Source: CAVVMA01 sp963788205 (GTDB lineage: Bacteria > Desulfobacterota > Binatia > Binatales > Binataceae). From it: 64,000 nt of DNA. The notes beneath the pieces were generated by a model. That model ran no database searches and had not been told where the DNA came from. It saw nothing but the letters and a program-made list of their open reading frames with translations. Each line of letters opens with the position of its first letter. Within the stretch, counting starts at the first letter, position 1. Positions 41,323 to 49,765 of the stretch are shown here, piece after piece. The DNA is taken from NCBI GenBank assembly GCA_963788205.1, contig CAWBGG010000002.1, forward strand, positions 558,001-622,000, given 5' to 3'. A program made the translations under genes and the position numbers.

Positions 41323-41755
41323 CCTTTTCATCATTGACCGCTTCTTTCGACGGGACGCGCTGTATCCTGCCACTCACGCATTTCTCGCGCGCTTGCCAGA
41401 GATGTCTCCAGCCGTCCCCTTGATGACGCTCTTCGAGCTCTGCGGCGCAGCTTCCTTCCGCCTGTCGGCCGGAGAGATGGAACGATGGTTACATCGCTTC
41501 GTCACGGTGTATCCGGTTCGTGTGTTGGACCCTTTCGGCGCCGGCGACGGGCCCGCAAGCGCGTGGCTCGGTTCATATGCGGACGACCTCATCCGATACC
41601 TCGCTCGGCGGATGACCTTGGGAGACGCGATCCTGGCCCGAGAGGCGGATCGCCACGGGGCGGAGGCGATTGTTACCTGGAACATCAAAGATTTTACAGG
41701 CAGGACTGCCGTCCCCGTGCTGACGCCAGACCAATTCATGAATCGCGTTTCCTGA
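41303..41755 (+). CDS. PIN-domain toxin (VapC-like)
   Basis: A 150-aa PIN-domain ribonuclease, predicted to cleave RNA when its antitoxin is lost. Acidic metal ligands: D5 (FLDSN), E45 (LFELCG), D108 (GDAIL) and the end motif TWNIKDF (N127, D130). The start is a TTG within the antitoxin gene, giving translational coupling. It is paired with the Phd-type antitoxin at 40975. Confidence 0.88.
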   Translation: MVFLDSNLFIIDRFFRRDALYPATHAFLARLPEMSPAVPLMTLFELCGAASFRLSAGEMERWLHRFVTVYPVRVLDPFGAGDGPASAWLGSYADDLIRYLARRMTLGDAILAREADRHGAEAIVTWNIKDFTGRTAVPVLTPDQFMNRVS

Positions 41756-41970
41756 GCTGTTCGCCGCCAAGGCAGCGCTTGCGCGTCGGATTCAGAGACG
41801 TGGAGAGGACGCGAGGGAGGCGCAGAGGGATGGTTGGGGACTGACGGCAGGCCGATCGTGAGGGGAATCTGCACAGATAAACGGCTCGCTTTGACGGTGT
41901 AGGGTGCCAGCACGTAACGGCTAGGCGTAATTGCTTAAGGAGTCGGACAGAGCCCGATAGGAGGAGAGGC

Positions 41971-42139
41971 GTGCCGGCCGAGGAAAGCAGTAAATTCGTG
42001 CCGGACGCGGAGATAGTTGAGAAAGATCCGCGCTGGTCATGAAGACGCGCACAAGCAGCTCTGGGACAAGTACTGGCGGGGTCTGATGGCGGTTGCGCGA
42101 GGGACAGGACTGTCAGAGCAGGACGCGGAAGAGGGCTGA
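41971..42139 (+). pseudogene. Possible sigma-factor remnant, frameshifted
   Basis: GTG 41971 follows GAGGAGAGG and opens a 23-residue frame ending at 42042. In the next frame, 42041-42139 reads EDAHKQLWDKYWRGLMAVAR then GTGLSEQDAEEG and stop. The W-x-x-Y-W-x-x-L ... LSE-x-DAE pattern resembles region 2 of ECF-type sigma factors, so this may be the 5' stump of one. The rest of the gap 41756-42151 holds GA-rich low-complexity sequence (about 41790-41835) and no gene. Confidence 0.35.
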
Positions 42140-42151
42140 CGTTTCGTCCGG

Positions 42152-42772
42152 TCAAGGTGCGTTACCGAGAACGCAGGCAGCATTGACGGGTTTCATCTCA
42201 AACGTCTCAATGCGCACATTGTCGAAGCCGGCTCTCTGCAGCGAGGCCGCGATCGCTTCGGCACCGCGCTGTGTGTCTTCATTGGTGGCATCGCGCTTAC
42301 GCGACTGAAACGTCAATGCGATGACGCCGCCGGATTTCATGCGATTGCGAAGTCCGAGGAGGACACCTTCGGGATCGTTCCAGAACATATATGAGTTGAT
42401 GGCGATGACCTTATCGAAAGGTTCGGAGAACTCCGGCAGTCTTTCAGCGGTGCCCAGGCGCAGATCAACGCGACCGGCCGCGATGGCAGTCGCATTCCGG
42501 CGGCTCGCTTGGCGGAGCATAAGTTCCGAATGATCAACGCCTATCACCTTGCCCCGTTTGGCCAGCTCAGCCGCCCGCTCAATGGCAATACCTGGACCGA
42601 AGCCGATCTCAAGGATGCGGTCGTCCGGCTGAATGCCGACCTGAGCCAACGTTCGCATGTTGCGCTGGAGGTTCGACGGACGGGTTGCCATGATGAGACC
42701 GGCGAGTTGGCCGAGCAAGCCGGTCGGTCTGCTGAACTGTCTAACCAACGCACTACGCATTTTCAATTTCAC
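42152..42772 (-). CDS. Class I SAM-dependent methyltransferase
   Basis: A 206-aa Rossmann methyltransferase with SAM motif I ILEIGFGPGIAIERAAEL (about residues 53-70), motif II VIGVDHSELML, and the FDKVIAINSYMFW motif IV region. It is a small-molecule/UbiE-like methyltransferase of unknown substrate. The GTG at 42772 has AAGGA eight bases upstream; ATG 42760 is an alternative. Neighbouring genes are unrelated, so context gives no substrate. Confidence 0.8.
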   Translation of the reverse strand: MKLKMRSALVRQFSRPTGLLGQLAGLIMATRPSNLQRNMRTLAQVGIQPDDRILEIGFGPGIAIERAAELAKRGKVIGVDHSELMLRQASRRNATAIAAGRVDLRLGTAERLPEFSEPFDKVIAINSYMFWNDPEGVLLGLRNRMKSGGVIALTFQSRKRDATNEDTQRGAEAIAASLQRAGFDNVRIETFEMKPVNAACVLGNAP

Positions 42773-42867
42773 GCGAACGTTCCTTCACGACATCGGTTCC
42801 AAGTCGTGCGTCCACTTCCGCTAGCGCCTTGCGAATGTTGCGCAGTGGGTGCTCCGTCCTCGAGGTC

Positions 42868-43008
42868 TCAGGTTCTGACGCCGAGGCCAAGCTTGCCGTA
42901 GATGCGCCGCTCGCGTCGCCTGATTCGCTCCATGGTCTCTTCGCCCAAGAGCGGCCCTAGTCCGCCGAACGCGAGCAAAGCCATCGGACGCAGAATCAGG
43001 ACAGCCAT
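42868..43008 (-). CDS. Possible small hydrophobic protein (low support)
   Basis: A 46-codon frame, MAVLILRPMALLAFGGLGPL then a basic tail (RIRRRERRIYGKLGLG), on the same strand as the genes on both sides. It has no recognised family and no strong Shine-Dalgarno. The gap 42773-43103 contains nothing else convincing. Confidence 0.25.
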   Translation of the reverse strand: MAVLILRPMALLAFGGLGPLLGEETMERIRRRERRIYGKLGLGVRT

Positions 43009-43103
43009 TGACACTCGAGCCTCGGCCGATTTCCTTGTGGGCGGGGTTCCCGTCGCAGAGCCAGGGAAGAGCAAGGGAAGAGGTGCTGTGCGGAGCGCCG
43101 GAT

Positions 43104-43556
43104 CTACAGCCATCGTCTGACCGAGCGCCGGTATGCCCGGTAGCGGTCGCCGAAGGTGTCGTCCAACAGCCTCTCTTCGCGGCGGATGAAGCCTTCCTGC
43201 AAGATCGCGAAGACGACGATGACGACGAGCAGCGGGGCGAGAGTCCCGAGGAGGATGGCGACGCCGGCGAGCAGGAGGACCGTGCCGAGGTACATGGGGT
43301 TCCGGCTCCAGCGATAGAGGCCGTGGCAAATCAGCGCGGTCGATTCTGTAAACGGCCTGATCGGCGTGCCCGCGGCCTGGAACGCGCGTCGCGACCATAT
43401 GATCATGGCAGCGCCCGTCGCCAGGAAAAGCGAGCCCGCGTAAGAGAAGGGCGCCCGCACGACGATTGCGAGCGGCGCGACCGCGTGCAGTGCGATCATT
43501 GCGATGACCGCGGCGAGGGCGATCTTCGGCGGTAAGACGCGTCTCGATCGATTCAT
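43104..43556 (-). CDS. Isoprenylcysteine carboxyl methyltransferase-like membrane protein
   Basis: A 150-aa protein with about four membrane segments and the ICMT/PEMT-type SAM-binding end: GLYRWSRNPMYLGTVLLL (R-x-P-x-Y), then FIRREERLLDDTFGDRYRAY then RRSVRRWL. Such bacterial proteins methylate lipids or small molecules; the true substrate is unknown. ATG 43556 overlaps the stop of an upstream remnant (ATGA), which fixes the start. Confidence 0.78.
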   Translation of the reverse strand: MNRSRRVLPPKIALAAVIAMIALHAVAPLAIVVRAPFSYAGSLFLATGAAMIIWSRRAFQAAGTPIRPFTESTALICHGLYRWSRNPMYLGTVLLLAGVAILLGTLAPLLVVIVVFAILQEGFIRREERLLDDTFGDRYRAYRRSVRRWL

Positions 43557-43651
43557 CGCGCCGCCGCCGCTGTCTCTTCCAGTTCGCGGCCCTTGGTCTC
43601 GGGCAGGACCCGATTGAGCATGGGCCGGATGACCGTTTCTGTTAGCCTCAT
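43553..43651 (-). pseudogene. C-terminal remnant of an MFS sugar transporter
   Basis: Thirty-two codons, MRLTETVIRPMLNRVLPETK then GRELEETAAAAR, ending in a TGA that overlaps the ATG of the ICMT-like gene. PETKGRxLEE is the classic C-terminal signature of the sugar-porter MFS family, yet no membrane helices precede it. It is probably the last part of a lost transporter that once headed this operon. Confidence 0.6.
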
Positions 43652-43698
43652 AACAATCCCCGGTTTGACACGTTCCAACTTCTGGCGGATCGTACATG

Positions 43699-43714
43699 TT
43701 GAAGCGCACTTCAA
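43699..43714. promoter_or_regulatory. Inverted repeat ahead of MerR gene
   Basis: TTGAAG-CGCA-CTTCAA, perfect 6-bp arms, lies 16 bases before the MerR-type start and downstream of a TTGACA at 43665-43670. It is a plausible site for the MerR protein on its own promoter. Confidence 0.5.
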
Positions 43715-43730
43715 GTCAAGCGGTGGTCTC

Positions 43731-44231
43731 ATGTCGGAACTGGGCGGTCTTATGGCGATTGGCGAGCTGGCTCGGCGCACCGGGCTGGCAAGTTCGGCGC
43801 TTCGCTATTACGAGCGGGTTGGACTGCTTTCACCGGACGGGCGCGCCGGGGGACGAAGGCACTACGGCGCCTCGAGCGCCGAGCGCGTGGCGTTGATCCA
43901 GCTCTGCCAGGACGCTGGGTTCACGCTTCGAGAGATCCGCGCACTAGTAGCGGCGGGAAGCCGGAAAACGCGGCCCTGGACCCGCCTCGTCGAAGCGAAG
44001 CTTCGTGAGCTTGAAACTCGCATTGCTCAAGCTGAGCGCGCGAAGGTGCTGGTTCAGCACGCCCTCGCCTGTCCGCATCGTAACCTCCTTAGGTGCTCCA
44101 ACTTCCGCGCCGCAATCAAGGGCGCATCTCTGCTCGCCCCAAGGAAAACTCCGCGGCGCTCCGCGATGAGATACGTAACCCCTTCGCTCTCCCCCCACAC
44201 TCCCCCTCCAAAATCCCGATCGTTGGCTTGA
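43731..44231 (+). CDS. MerR-family regulator
   Basis: A 166-aa protein. The N-terminal winged helix is typical: MAIGELARRTGLASSALRYY then ERVGLLSPDGR, RHYGASSAERVALIQLCQDA, and a coiled-coil dimer helix. The end contains CPHRNLLRCSNF, two cysteines near the effector region, similar to SoxR/MerR relatives with CPH motifs, so metal or redox sensing is possible. ATG 43731 is chosen as the first Met close to the MerR domain. It is divergent from the ICMT-like gene. Confidence 0.85.
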   Translation: MSELGGLMAIGELARRTGLASSALRYYERVGLLSPDGRAGGRRHYGASSAERVALIQLCQDAGFTLREIRALVAAGSRKTRPWTRLVEAKLRELETRIAQAERAKVLVQHALACPHRNLLRCSNFRAAIKGASLLAPRKTPRRSAMRYVTPSLSPHTPPPKSRSLA

Positions 44232-44380
44232 TCAGGTAGGCGGTATCTCTACTTCGCCAATCAATCCAGCCGCCAGCCCTCGTCTCATGAGCGTAGGAAC
44301 GTTCGCCATGTCAGCCCGCTAAAAATTCGCGTCAACATCTTAGTGAGTTTTGCCGAGGGACGGGTGCGACAGACTTGCCG

Positions 44381-45535
44381 CTAAAGCGAGGCGTAAACCG
44401 CCTCGATCAATCTGGCGGCTCGCGCATCAACCAGGATCGACTGCAGGCGCTGATTCATCGTGTAGCCGAAGCCGATGCGCGCGTCCGGATCGGCGAAGCC
44501 CAATGAGCCGCCCGCGCCGGAGTGGCCGAAGGCGCGCGGATTCGGCCCCAGCATCGCCTTGGGCTGTGAGAGCCCGAAGCCCAGCGACCAGCGGGTCGGG
44601 AACATCAACACTGCGTCGGGACCGCTCGATTGCTCGGTGTAGCAGCGCGTGATCGCAGTCGGGCTCAGCACGCGGATTCCGTCGATTTCGCCGCCGCGCG
44701 CCAGCGCTCCATAGAGGCGGGCCAGCGCTCGCGCCGTCGTATGGCAGTTCACGGCGGGAATTTCGGCCCCGCGCCAGGCCCGCGAGTTGGCGGTCTCGGG
44801 CCGCATCAGGGTGGATGGATTATTGATCGCCTTGGCGGTCATCGATTCAGGATTCCTGGCGACCTCCGCGAAGATATCGAACTGGCCGGCAGGCGAGGGC
44901 GGTTCGCCGATTATCTCTGCGACCCGCACGTCGTGCTTCGCGTCGAGCCCGATATGACAGTCCAGGCCGAGCGGTCCGGCGAGCTCCTCGCGCAGCATCG
45001 CGCCGACGCTCTTGCCGCCCGCGCGCCGGATGACCTCGCCGACCAGCCATCCAAAGGTAAAGGCGTGATATCCATGCTGCGTGCCAGGTTCCCACCACGG
45101 CGTCTCCGCCGCGAGCGCCGAGGTCATCCGCTCCCAGTTGAAGATCGCGTCAGGCTCCAGCGCCGCCCTGATCGCGGGCAGGCCGGCGCGATGGTTGAGC
45201 AGCAACCGCACTGGCAGGTTGTGTTTTCCGGCCTGCGCGAACTCGGGCCAGTATTTCGCCACGGCCGCGTCGAGATCGAGCTTGCCCTGATCGGCCAGCC
45301 GATGGGCGCAAATCGCCGTGATGCCCTTGGTGGTCGAGTAGACGTTGACCAGCGTATCGCGTTCCCATCGGCGGCTGCGACGTGAATCGGCATATCCACC
45401 CCACAGATCCACGACCGGCCGCCCGTCGAGCGTCACGGCCACCGCCGCGCCGACTTCACCGGCGCCCACGAAATTGTCGGCGAAGGCCCTTTTCACCCGC
45501 TCGAAGCGGGCTTCGCATTCACCGTCGATCAGCAT
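44381..45535 (-). CDS. Beta-lactamase-family serine hydrolase (esterase EstB-like)
   Basis: A 384-aa class C beta-lactamase-fold hydrolase. The nucleophile motif SxxK is S67-T-T-K70 in VYSTTKGITA; the second motif Tyr is Y156 in HGYHAFTFGW; the third region is HSGAGGSLGFADP. This is the pattern of family VIII carboxylesterases, which cleave short esters rather than beta-lactams. There is no signal peptide. A frameshifted remnant of a close paralog's 3' end lies at 40827-40921. The next gene upstream is a second carboxylesterase. Confidence 0.88.
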   Translation of the reverse strand: MLIDGECEARFERVKRAFADNFVGAGEVGAAVAVTLDGRPVVDLWGGYADSRRSRRWERDTLVNVYSTTKGITAICAHRLADQGKLDLDAAVAKYWPEFAQAGKHNLPVRLLLNHRAGLPAIRAALEPDAIFNWERMTSALAAETPWWEPGTQHGYHAFTFGWLVGEVIRRAGGKSVGAMLREELAGPLGLDCHIGLDAKHDVRVAEIIGEPPSPAGQFDIFAEVARNPESMTAKAINNPSTLMRPETANSRAWRGAEIPAVNCHTTARALARLYGALARGGEIDGIRVLSPTAITRCYTEQSSGPDAVLMFPTRWSLGFGLSQPKAMLGPNPRAFGHSGAGGSLGFADPDARIGFGYTMNQRLQSILVDARAARLIEAVYASL

Positions 45536-45580
45536 CTTCTGCGCAGCATCTTCTGCGTCATTGAGGTTGGGGGATATTGT

Positions 45581-47168
45581 TCAGGCCGCGTCGCCGCCAA
45601 ACAAAATGCTATCGATCACCGCACGCGCCGCCGGGGCGGGATCGTTTTCGACCTTGCACTGGCTGTTGAAGATCATCGTGGCGCGCTCGGGCGTGGCATA
45701 TGGCAACCAGCGCGCGGCTTCGCCGGGGTTGGGATCGCCGGTCCGCGCAAAGGCGATCCAGCGCGCGCTCATCGCAGCGGCCAGCGCGCGGACATCGGGT
45801 CCTTCGGGCGTGAGCCGTGGCGCCAGCGGCTCACCGGCGTTGTCGAACACGAAGGGAATCTCTAAAGCGTGCGGCGACTTGAGCAGGCCGCCCATGATCG
45901 GCGTTTCCCAATCGAATCGGTACAGATAGGCCGGCGCCTTGCCCAGCGCGTTCTTGCGCTGCGCGATCGTTCTCGAAAAGGCGGCGGTTGGAAACTCGGT
46001 TCCGATCAGGAACATCAACTCTGAAGGCGTCGCGCCGGGATTTTCCGCACGGAAGACCTCGATCACGCGCTCGGCGTCGGCGCCCAGGAAGTATCCGGCG
46101 CGACGGCGCAGCGTAGTCTCGTCGAGCGAGAAGGCGCCGGGAATCGTGGCCACGAACAGGGTCATCTCGGTGCGGTTGTAGCCGATGATCACCGGCACGT
46201 CGGCGGACATATCGGGTGCGACGGGATCGAACGGATGGTGCCCCAGCGTGACACCGTCGACCACCGGTGCGAAGCCCTGAATGAAGCCGGGTATGTGACG
46301 CCCGAGTTTCTTCTCGACGGCGGCCTGCGCGGCCAGAATTTTCTCGACCGGCGCGGCCTGGGCTTCGCCGCGGTCCAGGTCCAGCTCATCGAGAAACATC
46401 GCCGCGACTTTCCCCGCGTGCTCGGGCTCGTTCATGCGGAATCCCGGGCCGCTCTGGATCACGGCTCGATGAAACAGGCCGCTAGCCGGCGGCATCGCGA
46501 GCAGCGTCGAGACCTTCTGCCCGCCGCCGGACTCGCCGAAGATCGTCACATTGCCCGGGTCGCCGCCGAACCGCCCGATGTTGTCGCGCACCCATTTGAG
46601 CGCCGCGACCAGGTCGAGCATCCCGACATTGCTCGACGAGGCGAACTGGTCGCCGTCCACGCTCGCGAGGTGTGTATATCCGAGCGCGCCGAGCCGATGA
46701 TTGACCGTTACGACTACCACGTCGCCGCGGCGCGCCAGATTGGTCCCGCTGTAGATCAACGGCGAGCCGGAACTGAATGCAAAGCCGCCGCCATGGCACC
46801 AGAACATCACCGGGCGCTTGCGGCCGTCGCTCAACCCGCGCGTCCAGACGTTCAGGACCAGGCAGTCCTCGCTCTCCGCGATCCCGTCCGCATCGCCGAA
46901 CGACGCAAAACCGCTATTGGGATCGACCGCGCCCCGCATCGATGACGGAAGCTGCGGTGCGCTCGGACCGTAGCTCAGTGCGTCGCGCACGCCCGCCCAC
47001 GGCAGTGGCTCGACCGGCGGCATAAAGCGATTGCGGCCGGCGGTTGAACGCTCCGTACGGGATGCCTCTGAAGACGCTGACGCCGTTGACGCGCCCGCCG
47101 CGCACCTTGCCGTGAATGGTCTCGACGATCGGATTCGACGGGTTTTCCTGCTCGGAAGCTGGCGTCAT
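45581..47168 (-). pseudogene. Type B carboxylesterase, one-base frameshift near 47047
   Basis: The 5' part from ATG 47168 (GGAGGAA ahead of it) reads PIVETIHGKVRGGRVNGVSV then FRGIPYGA. The rest, in another frame to 45581, reads STAGRNRFMPPVEPLPWAGV then RDALSYG. Joined without one T (the AA pair at 47047-47048 on the plus strand) they form a continuous type B carboxylesterase. It contains WCHGGGFAFSSGS, the nucleophile elbow FGESGGGQ and later catalytic acid/His regions. Length is 1588 bases, 3n+1. It is either a recent inactivation or a sequencing error; an in-frame start at 47023 would lack the conserved first ~48 residues. Confidence 0.82.
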
Positions 47169-47279
47169 GTCGTTCCTCCGGTATACGGGCCGGATCGTAG
47201 AACAGAGCCGCGTCGATTGTCGAACCGGGATGAGCAGGGCTAACGACAGGCCAGAGCGGCGCTCGCCGATCGCGGGTCA

Positions 47280-47359
47280 AAAAGGTATAACCACGGGGTT
47301 CGCCCCGGTCGAGCAAGGATGCGGGCGTGCACGAATCGCGGCGTCGCGACGCCGAGGAG
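47280..47359 (+). repeat. 80-base structured repeat, copy 1
   Basis: It matches 56854-56933 at 79 of 80 bases. Hairpins: CGGGG-TTCG-CCCCG with a UUCG-type tetraloop, and the palindrome GGCGTCGCGACGCC. It ends with GAGGAG, which serves as a Shine-Dalgarno for the small frame at 47362. It is candidate 5' leader RNA or a mobile palindrome. Confidence 0.7.
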
Positions 47360-47361
47360 AC

Positions 47362-47445
47362 ATGAGCCCGCTCGTATCGGGAAGGGCGTTGATTGATGGA
47401 CGAAGTCTCACGCACATAATGCCTTTTCTCTACGCTGCCTTTTGA
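47362..47445 (+). CDS. Short peptide after structured leader (low support)
   Basis: ATG 47362, two bases after GAGGAG, opens 27 codons (MSPLVSGRALIDGRSLTHIM then PFLYAAF). It overlaps the convergent thiolase-like gene end by 16 bases. No family is recognised; it may be the stump of a gene once controlled by the leader. Confidence 0.25.
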   Translation: MSPLVSGRALIDGRSLTHIMPFLYAAF

Positions 47446-48584
47446 AGGATGTGCACCAGGCACACCGCGCCGACGCCGACCATATGGGCCAATCCGATGT
47501 GTGCGTTGGGTTGCTGGCGGACGCTGGCCTCCCGACGCAGCTGTCGGGTAATCTCCGCAATCTGACCGACCCCCGTCGGGCCAATCGGATGGCCCATCGC
47601 GAGCAGGCCGCCCGATGCGCTGACCGCGCATTTGCCGCCGATATCGGTTGCGCCACTCTCGATCAGCGCCGCCGCCTCGCCCTCGCCACACAGCCCCATC
47701 GCTTCGGCGTACAGCAACTCCTCAATCGCGAACGCGTCGTGCAATTCAACAACATCGAGGTCATGCGGACCGATTTCCGCTTCCTGATACGCCTGCGACA
47801 CGGTCTCGCGCGTAAGTTCCGCGTCGTGGTTTTTCGCAACGTCATAGACTCGTTCGCTGCGGCTGACCGATGCGATCACTCGCACCGCGCGCGAGCGATC
47901 GATACCGAGCCTCGCGACCGCATCATCGGACGCGACAATAGCGGCGGCGGCGCCTTCGCCAACCGGCGTGCATTGCATCTTGGTTAGAGAGCCCGAGATC
48001 TGCGGTCCGGACATCACTTCGTCGAGCGTGACCGCCTTCCGATGTTGCGCGTAAGGATTGTTGGCGCCGTTGCGATGGTTCTTTACGGCGACTGCGGCGA
48101 CCTGCTCGGCCGTGACGCCGTATCGATTCATGTATTCGTTCGCGAGCAGCGCGAAGTGAGTGAACGGAACCACCCGCGCGCCTACCAGCGTGCGTATTCC
48201 GGCTTTGCCGCCAGCGCGGCCAGTACCGCCGCTCGGCTTGTCGACTCCGATCGCGATCGAGACATCGGTCATGCCGCAGGCAACGTCGAGGCATGCTTGG
48301 CGGAACGCGGTCGATCCCGATCCCGATGCATTCTCCACCTGCGCCATCGGAATTCCGGTCGCGCCGAGATGACGCAGCATCGGCCGCGATGCCGCCATTC
48401 CGAGCAACGCCGTGCCGGTGTATGCCGACTCCACCGAAGACCATTGGATGCGCGCGTCCTTCAGCGCTTCGCGTACCGCGGTCAATCCGAGAGTTATGTA
48501 GGTAATGTCGCTCAGGTATTGGTACCGATGCAGGCCTATGCCGACCACGTAGACTGGGCGCATCTCGCGCAAGATCTTCTTCAT
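47430..48584 (-). CDS. Thiolase-fold protein without nucleophilic Cys (Ltp2-like aldolase?)
   Basis: A 384-aa protein of the SCP-x/lipid-transfer thiolase group. At the nucleophile site it reads VENASGSGSTAF (residues 83-94): Ser87 stands where the reactive Cys of VxNAC-SGS normally lies. Other motifs are kept (HDAF, GGLLAMGHPIGPTGVGQ, GAVCLV). In steroid side-chain degradation, Ltp2 proteins lack this Cys and act as retro-aldolases in complex with a DUF35 protein. Here a DUF35 gene overlaps the start by four bases. The pair is therefore more likely an acyl-CoA aldolase than a thiolase; substrate unknown. Confidence 0.78.
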   Translation of the reverse strand: MKKILREMRPVYVVGIGLHRYQYLSDITYITLGLTAVREALKDARIQWSSVESAYTGTALLGMAASRPMLRHLGATGIPMAQVENASGSGSTAFRQACLDVACGMTDVSIAIGVDKPSGGTGRAGGKAGIRTLVGARVVPFTHFALLANEYMNRYGVTAEQVAAVAVKNHRNGANNPYAQHRKAVTLDEVMSGPQISGSLTKMQCTPVGEGAAAAIVASDDAVARLGIDRSRAVRVIASVSRSERVYDVAKNHDAELTRETVSQAYQEAEIGPHDLDVVELHDAFAIEELLYAEAMGLCGEGEAAALIESGATDIGGKCAVSASGGLLAMGHPIGPTGVGQIAEITRQLRREASVRQQPNAHIGLAHMVGVGAVCLVHILQKAA

Positions 48585-49003
48585 CGGCTTGACCCTTCTT
48601 TTGCGAAGCGAAACTCGGCGACCTGTTGTCCCGTAGACTGCGACTTCATCGGCACTAGGACCCCGCGCATGCGATCGCCGATCTTCAGGCCATCATCCGT
48701 TGGGGCAGCGAGGATTGCGGTGACGGCAGGGCCGGCATCGAGAAGCACAACTCCGACCGTGAAGGGTACTTCGACGCGCTCGTCGCGATGCCGATGGACC
48801 GTGGCGAAGGAATGGAGTTGGCCATTGGCAGGCAAGGCGATTGATGCCAGCTGGTCGGGCAGGGCGCCGCACTTTTCGCAGCCGTAATCCTGGGGCGGGA
48901 AGAACGCGTAGCCGCATGATTTACAGCGGCGTCCTTTCAGCGCGGGAATCGCGTCGGTGCCGCTCTCATAAAGGGTTGGTTGAGCGAGAATCAGGTCGGT
49001 CAT
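48581..49003 (-). CDS. DUF35 OB-fold/zinc-ribbon acyl-CoA-associated protein
   Basis: A 140-aa DUF35 protein with a zinc ribbon C-x2-C-x11-C-x2-C (CKSCGYAFFPPQDYGCEKCG) and an OB-fold domain (ANGQLHSFATVHR, PFTVGVVLLDAGP). DUF35 proteins act with thiolase-fold partners, for example in HMG-CoA synthesis and in the Ltp2 steroid aldolase. ATG 49003 is preceded by GGAGGTGCC; the frame could extend six codons further. It is the first gene of the minus operon and overlaps the thiolase-like gene by ATGA. Confidence 0.88.
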   Translation of the reverse strand: MTDLILAQPTLYESGTDAIPALKGRRCKSCGYAFFPPQDYGCEKCGALPDQLASIALPANGQLHSFATVHRHRDERVEVPFTVGVVLLDAGPAVTAILAAPTDDGLKIGDRMRGVLVPMKSQSTGQQVAEFRFAKEGSSR

Positions 49004-49047
49004 GGCACCTCCGCTTGTCATTCACGAGTACGCCGAACTAAATTACC

Positions 49048-49090
49048 TGTCAACACATACTTGCTTGTCAACAACAATAATGTTAAGCAA
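49048..49090. promoter_or_regulatory. Operator-like repeats in divergent gap
   Basis: The direct repeats TGTCAACA (49048-49055 and 49066-49073) overlap an inverted repeat TTGCTT ... AAGCAA (49061-49066 and 49085-49090). It lies in the 92-bp gap between the DUF35 and TetR genes. It is the likely binding site of the TetR protein, controlling both directions. Confidence 0.55.
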
Positions 49091-49095
49091 TAGGC

Positions 49096-49746
49096 GTGGA
49101 TGCAAATACCCAAGCCGGAACAATTCGCAAGCGCCACCGCTACACCCAGACCGAGCGCCGCGCGCTTTCCGACCAGAGAATGCTCGAAGCGGCGCTGAAA
49201 TTAATCGCCCGCCAGGGCAGTGGGCGCACGACGCTAGCCGAGATCGGTGATGTCTCCGGCTACACCTATGGCTTGGTCTCCAATCGTTTCGGATCGAAGG
49301 CGGGGCTGATTCGTGCCGTCACGCGCATGCTGCAGTCGCATTTCGTGCGCCGGACCTTCGCAGAAATCGAGAATCTCACGGGTCTGGCTGCCCTGAAGGT
49401 TCTGGTCGAGAACTATTTGACCACTATGGATTCGGCCGGTCGGCGCGCTCTTTACGTATTGATCGGCGAAGCCCTGGCGCCGGTGCCTGAGATCAGGCCT
49501 GAGATGGCGGAAGCCGATGAAGGCTTTCGCCAACATCTTCAGACCCATATCCAGCGCGGGATCACATCCGGCGAAATCCGTTCCGACGTCAATCCCGCCG
49601 CACAGGCTGCGGTGCTGGTGGCTACGCTACGGGGCATCTCGCTTCAGCGTCTGATCAATCCCCAAGCGTTCGATCTCAAAACCATCGCGAGTGAATTGCA
49701 GTTGAATATCGAAAGGACTCTTCGGCGCCACAGCGTGCAGTCTTAA
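49096..49746 (+). CDS. TetR-family regulator of acyl-CoA cluster
   Basis: A 216-aa protein with a TetR helix-turn-helix (TTLAEIGDVSGYTYGLVSNR then FGSKAGLIRAV, about residues 45-75) and a helical effector domain with CxxC-free helices. Start GTG 49096. It sits between the DUF35/thiolase pair (minus) and the DUF1329-acyl-CoA operon (plus) and is 19 bases from the latter's first gene, so it probably controls both from the repeats at 49048-49090. The effector is likely an acyl-CoA or the parent compound, by analogy with KstR-type regulators. Confidence 0.87.
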   Translation: MDANTQAGTIRKRHRYTQTERRALSDQRMLEAALKLIARQGSGRTTLAEIGDVSGYTYGLVSNRFGSKAGLIRAVTRMLQSHFVRRTFAEIENLTGLAALKVLVENYLTTMDSAGRRALYVLIGEALAPVPEIRPEMAEADEGFRQHLQTHIQRGITSGEIRSDVNPAAQAAVLVATLRGISLQRLINPQAFDLKTIASELQLNIERTLRRHSVQS

Positions 49747-49765
49747 TCATCGGGAGGAAAGTAAC

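Noticed and set aside
47280..47359. c-di-GMP (GEMM) riboswitch
   Set aside because: The AACC-hairpin-GGxCGCGCAAGG layout has a loose likeness, but the conserved GEMM core and the tetraloop-receptor pairing are not clear, so no riboswitch class is claimed.
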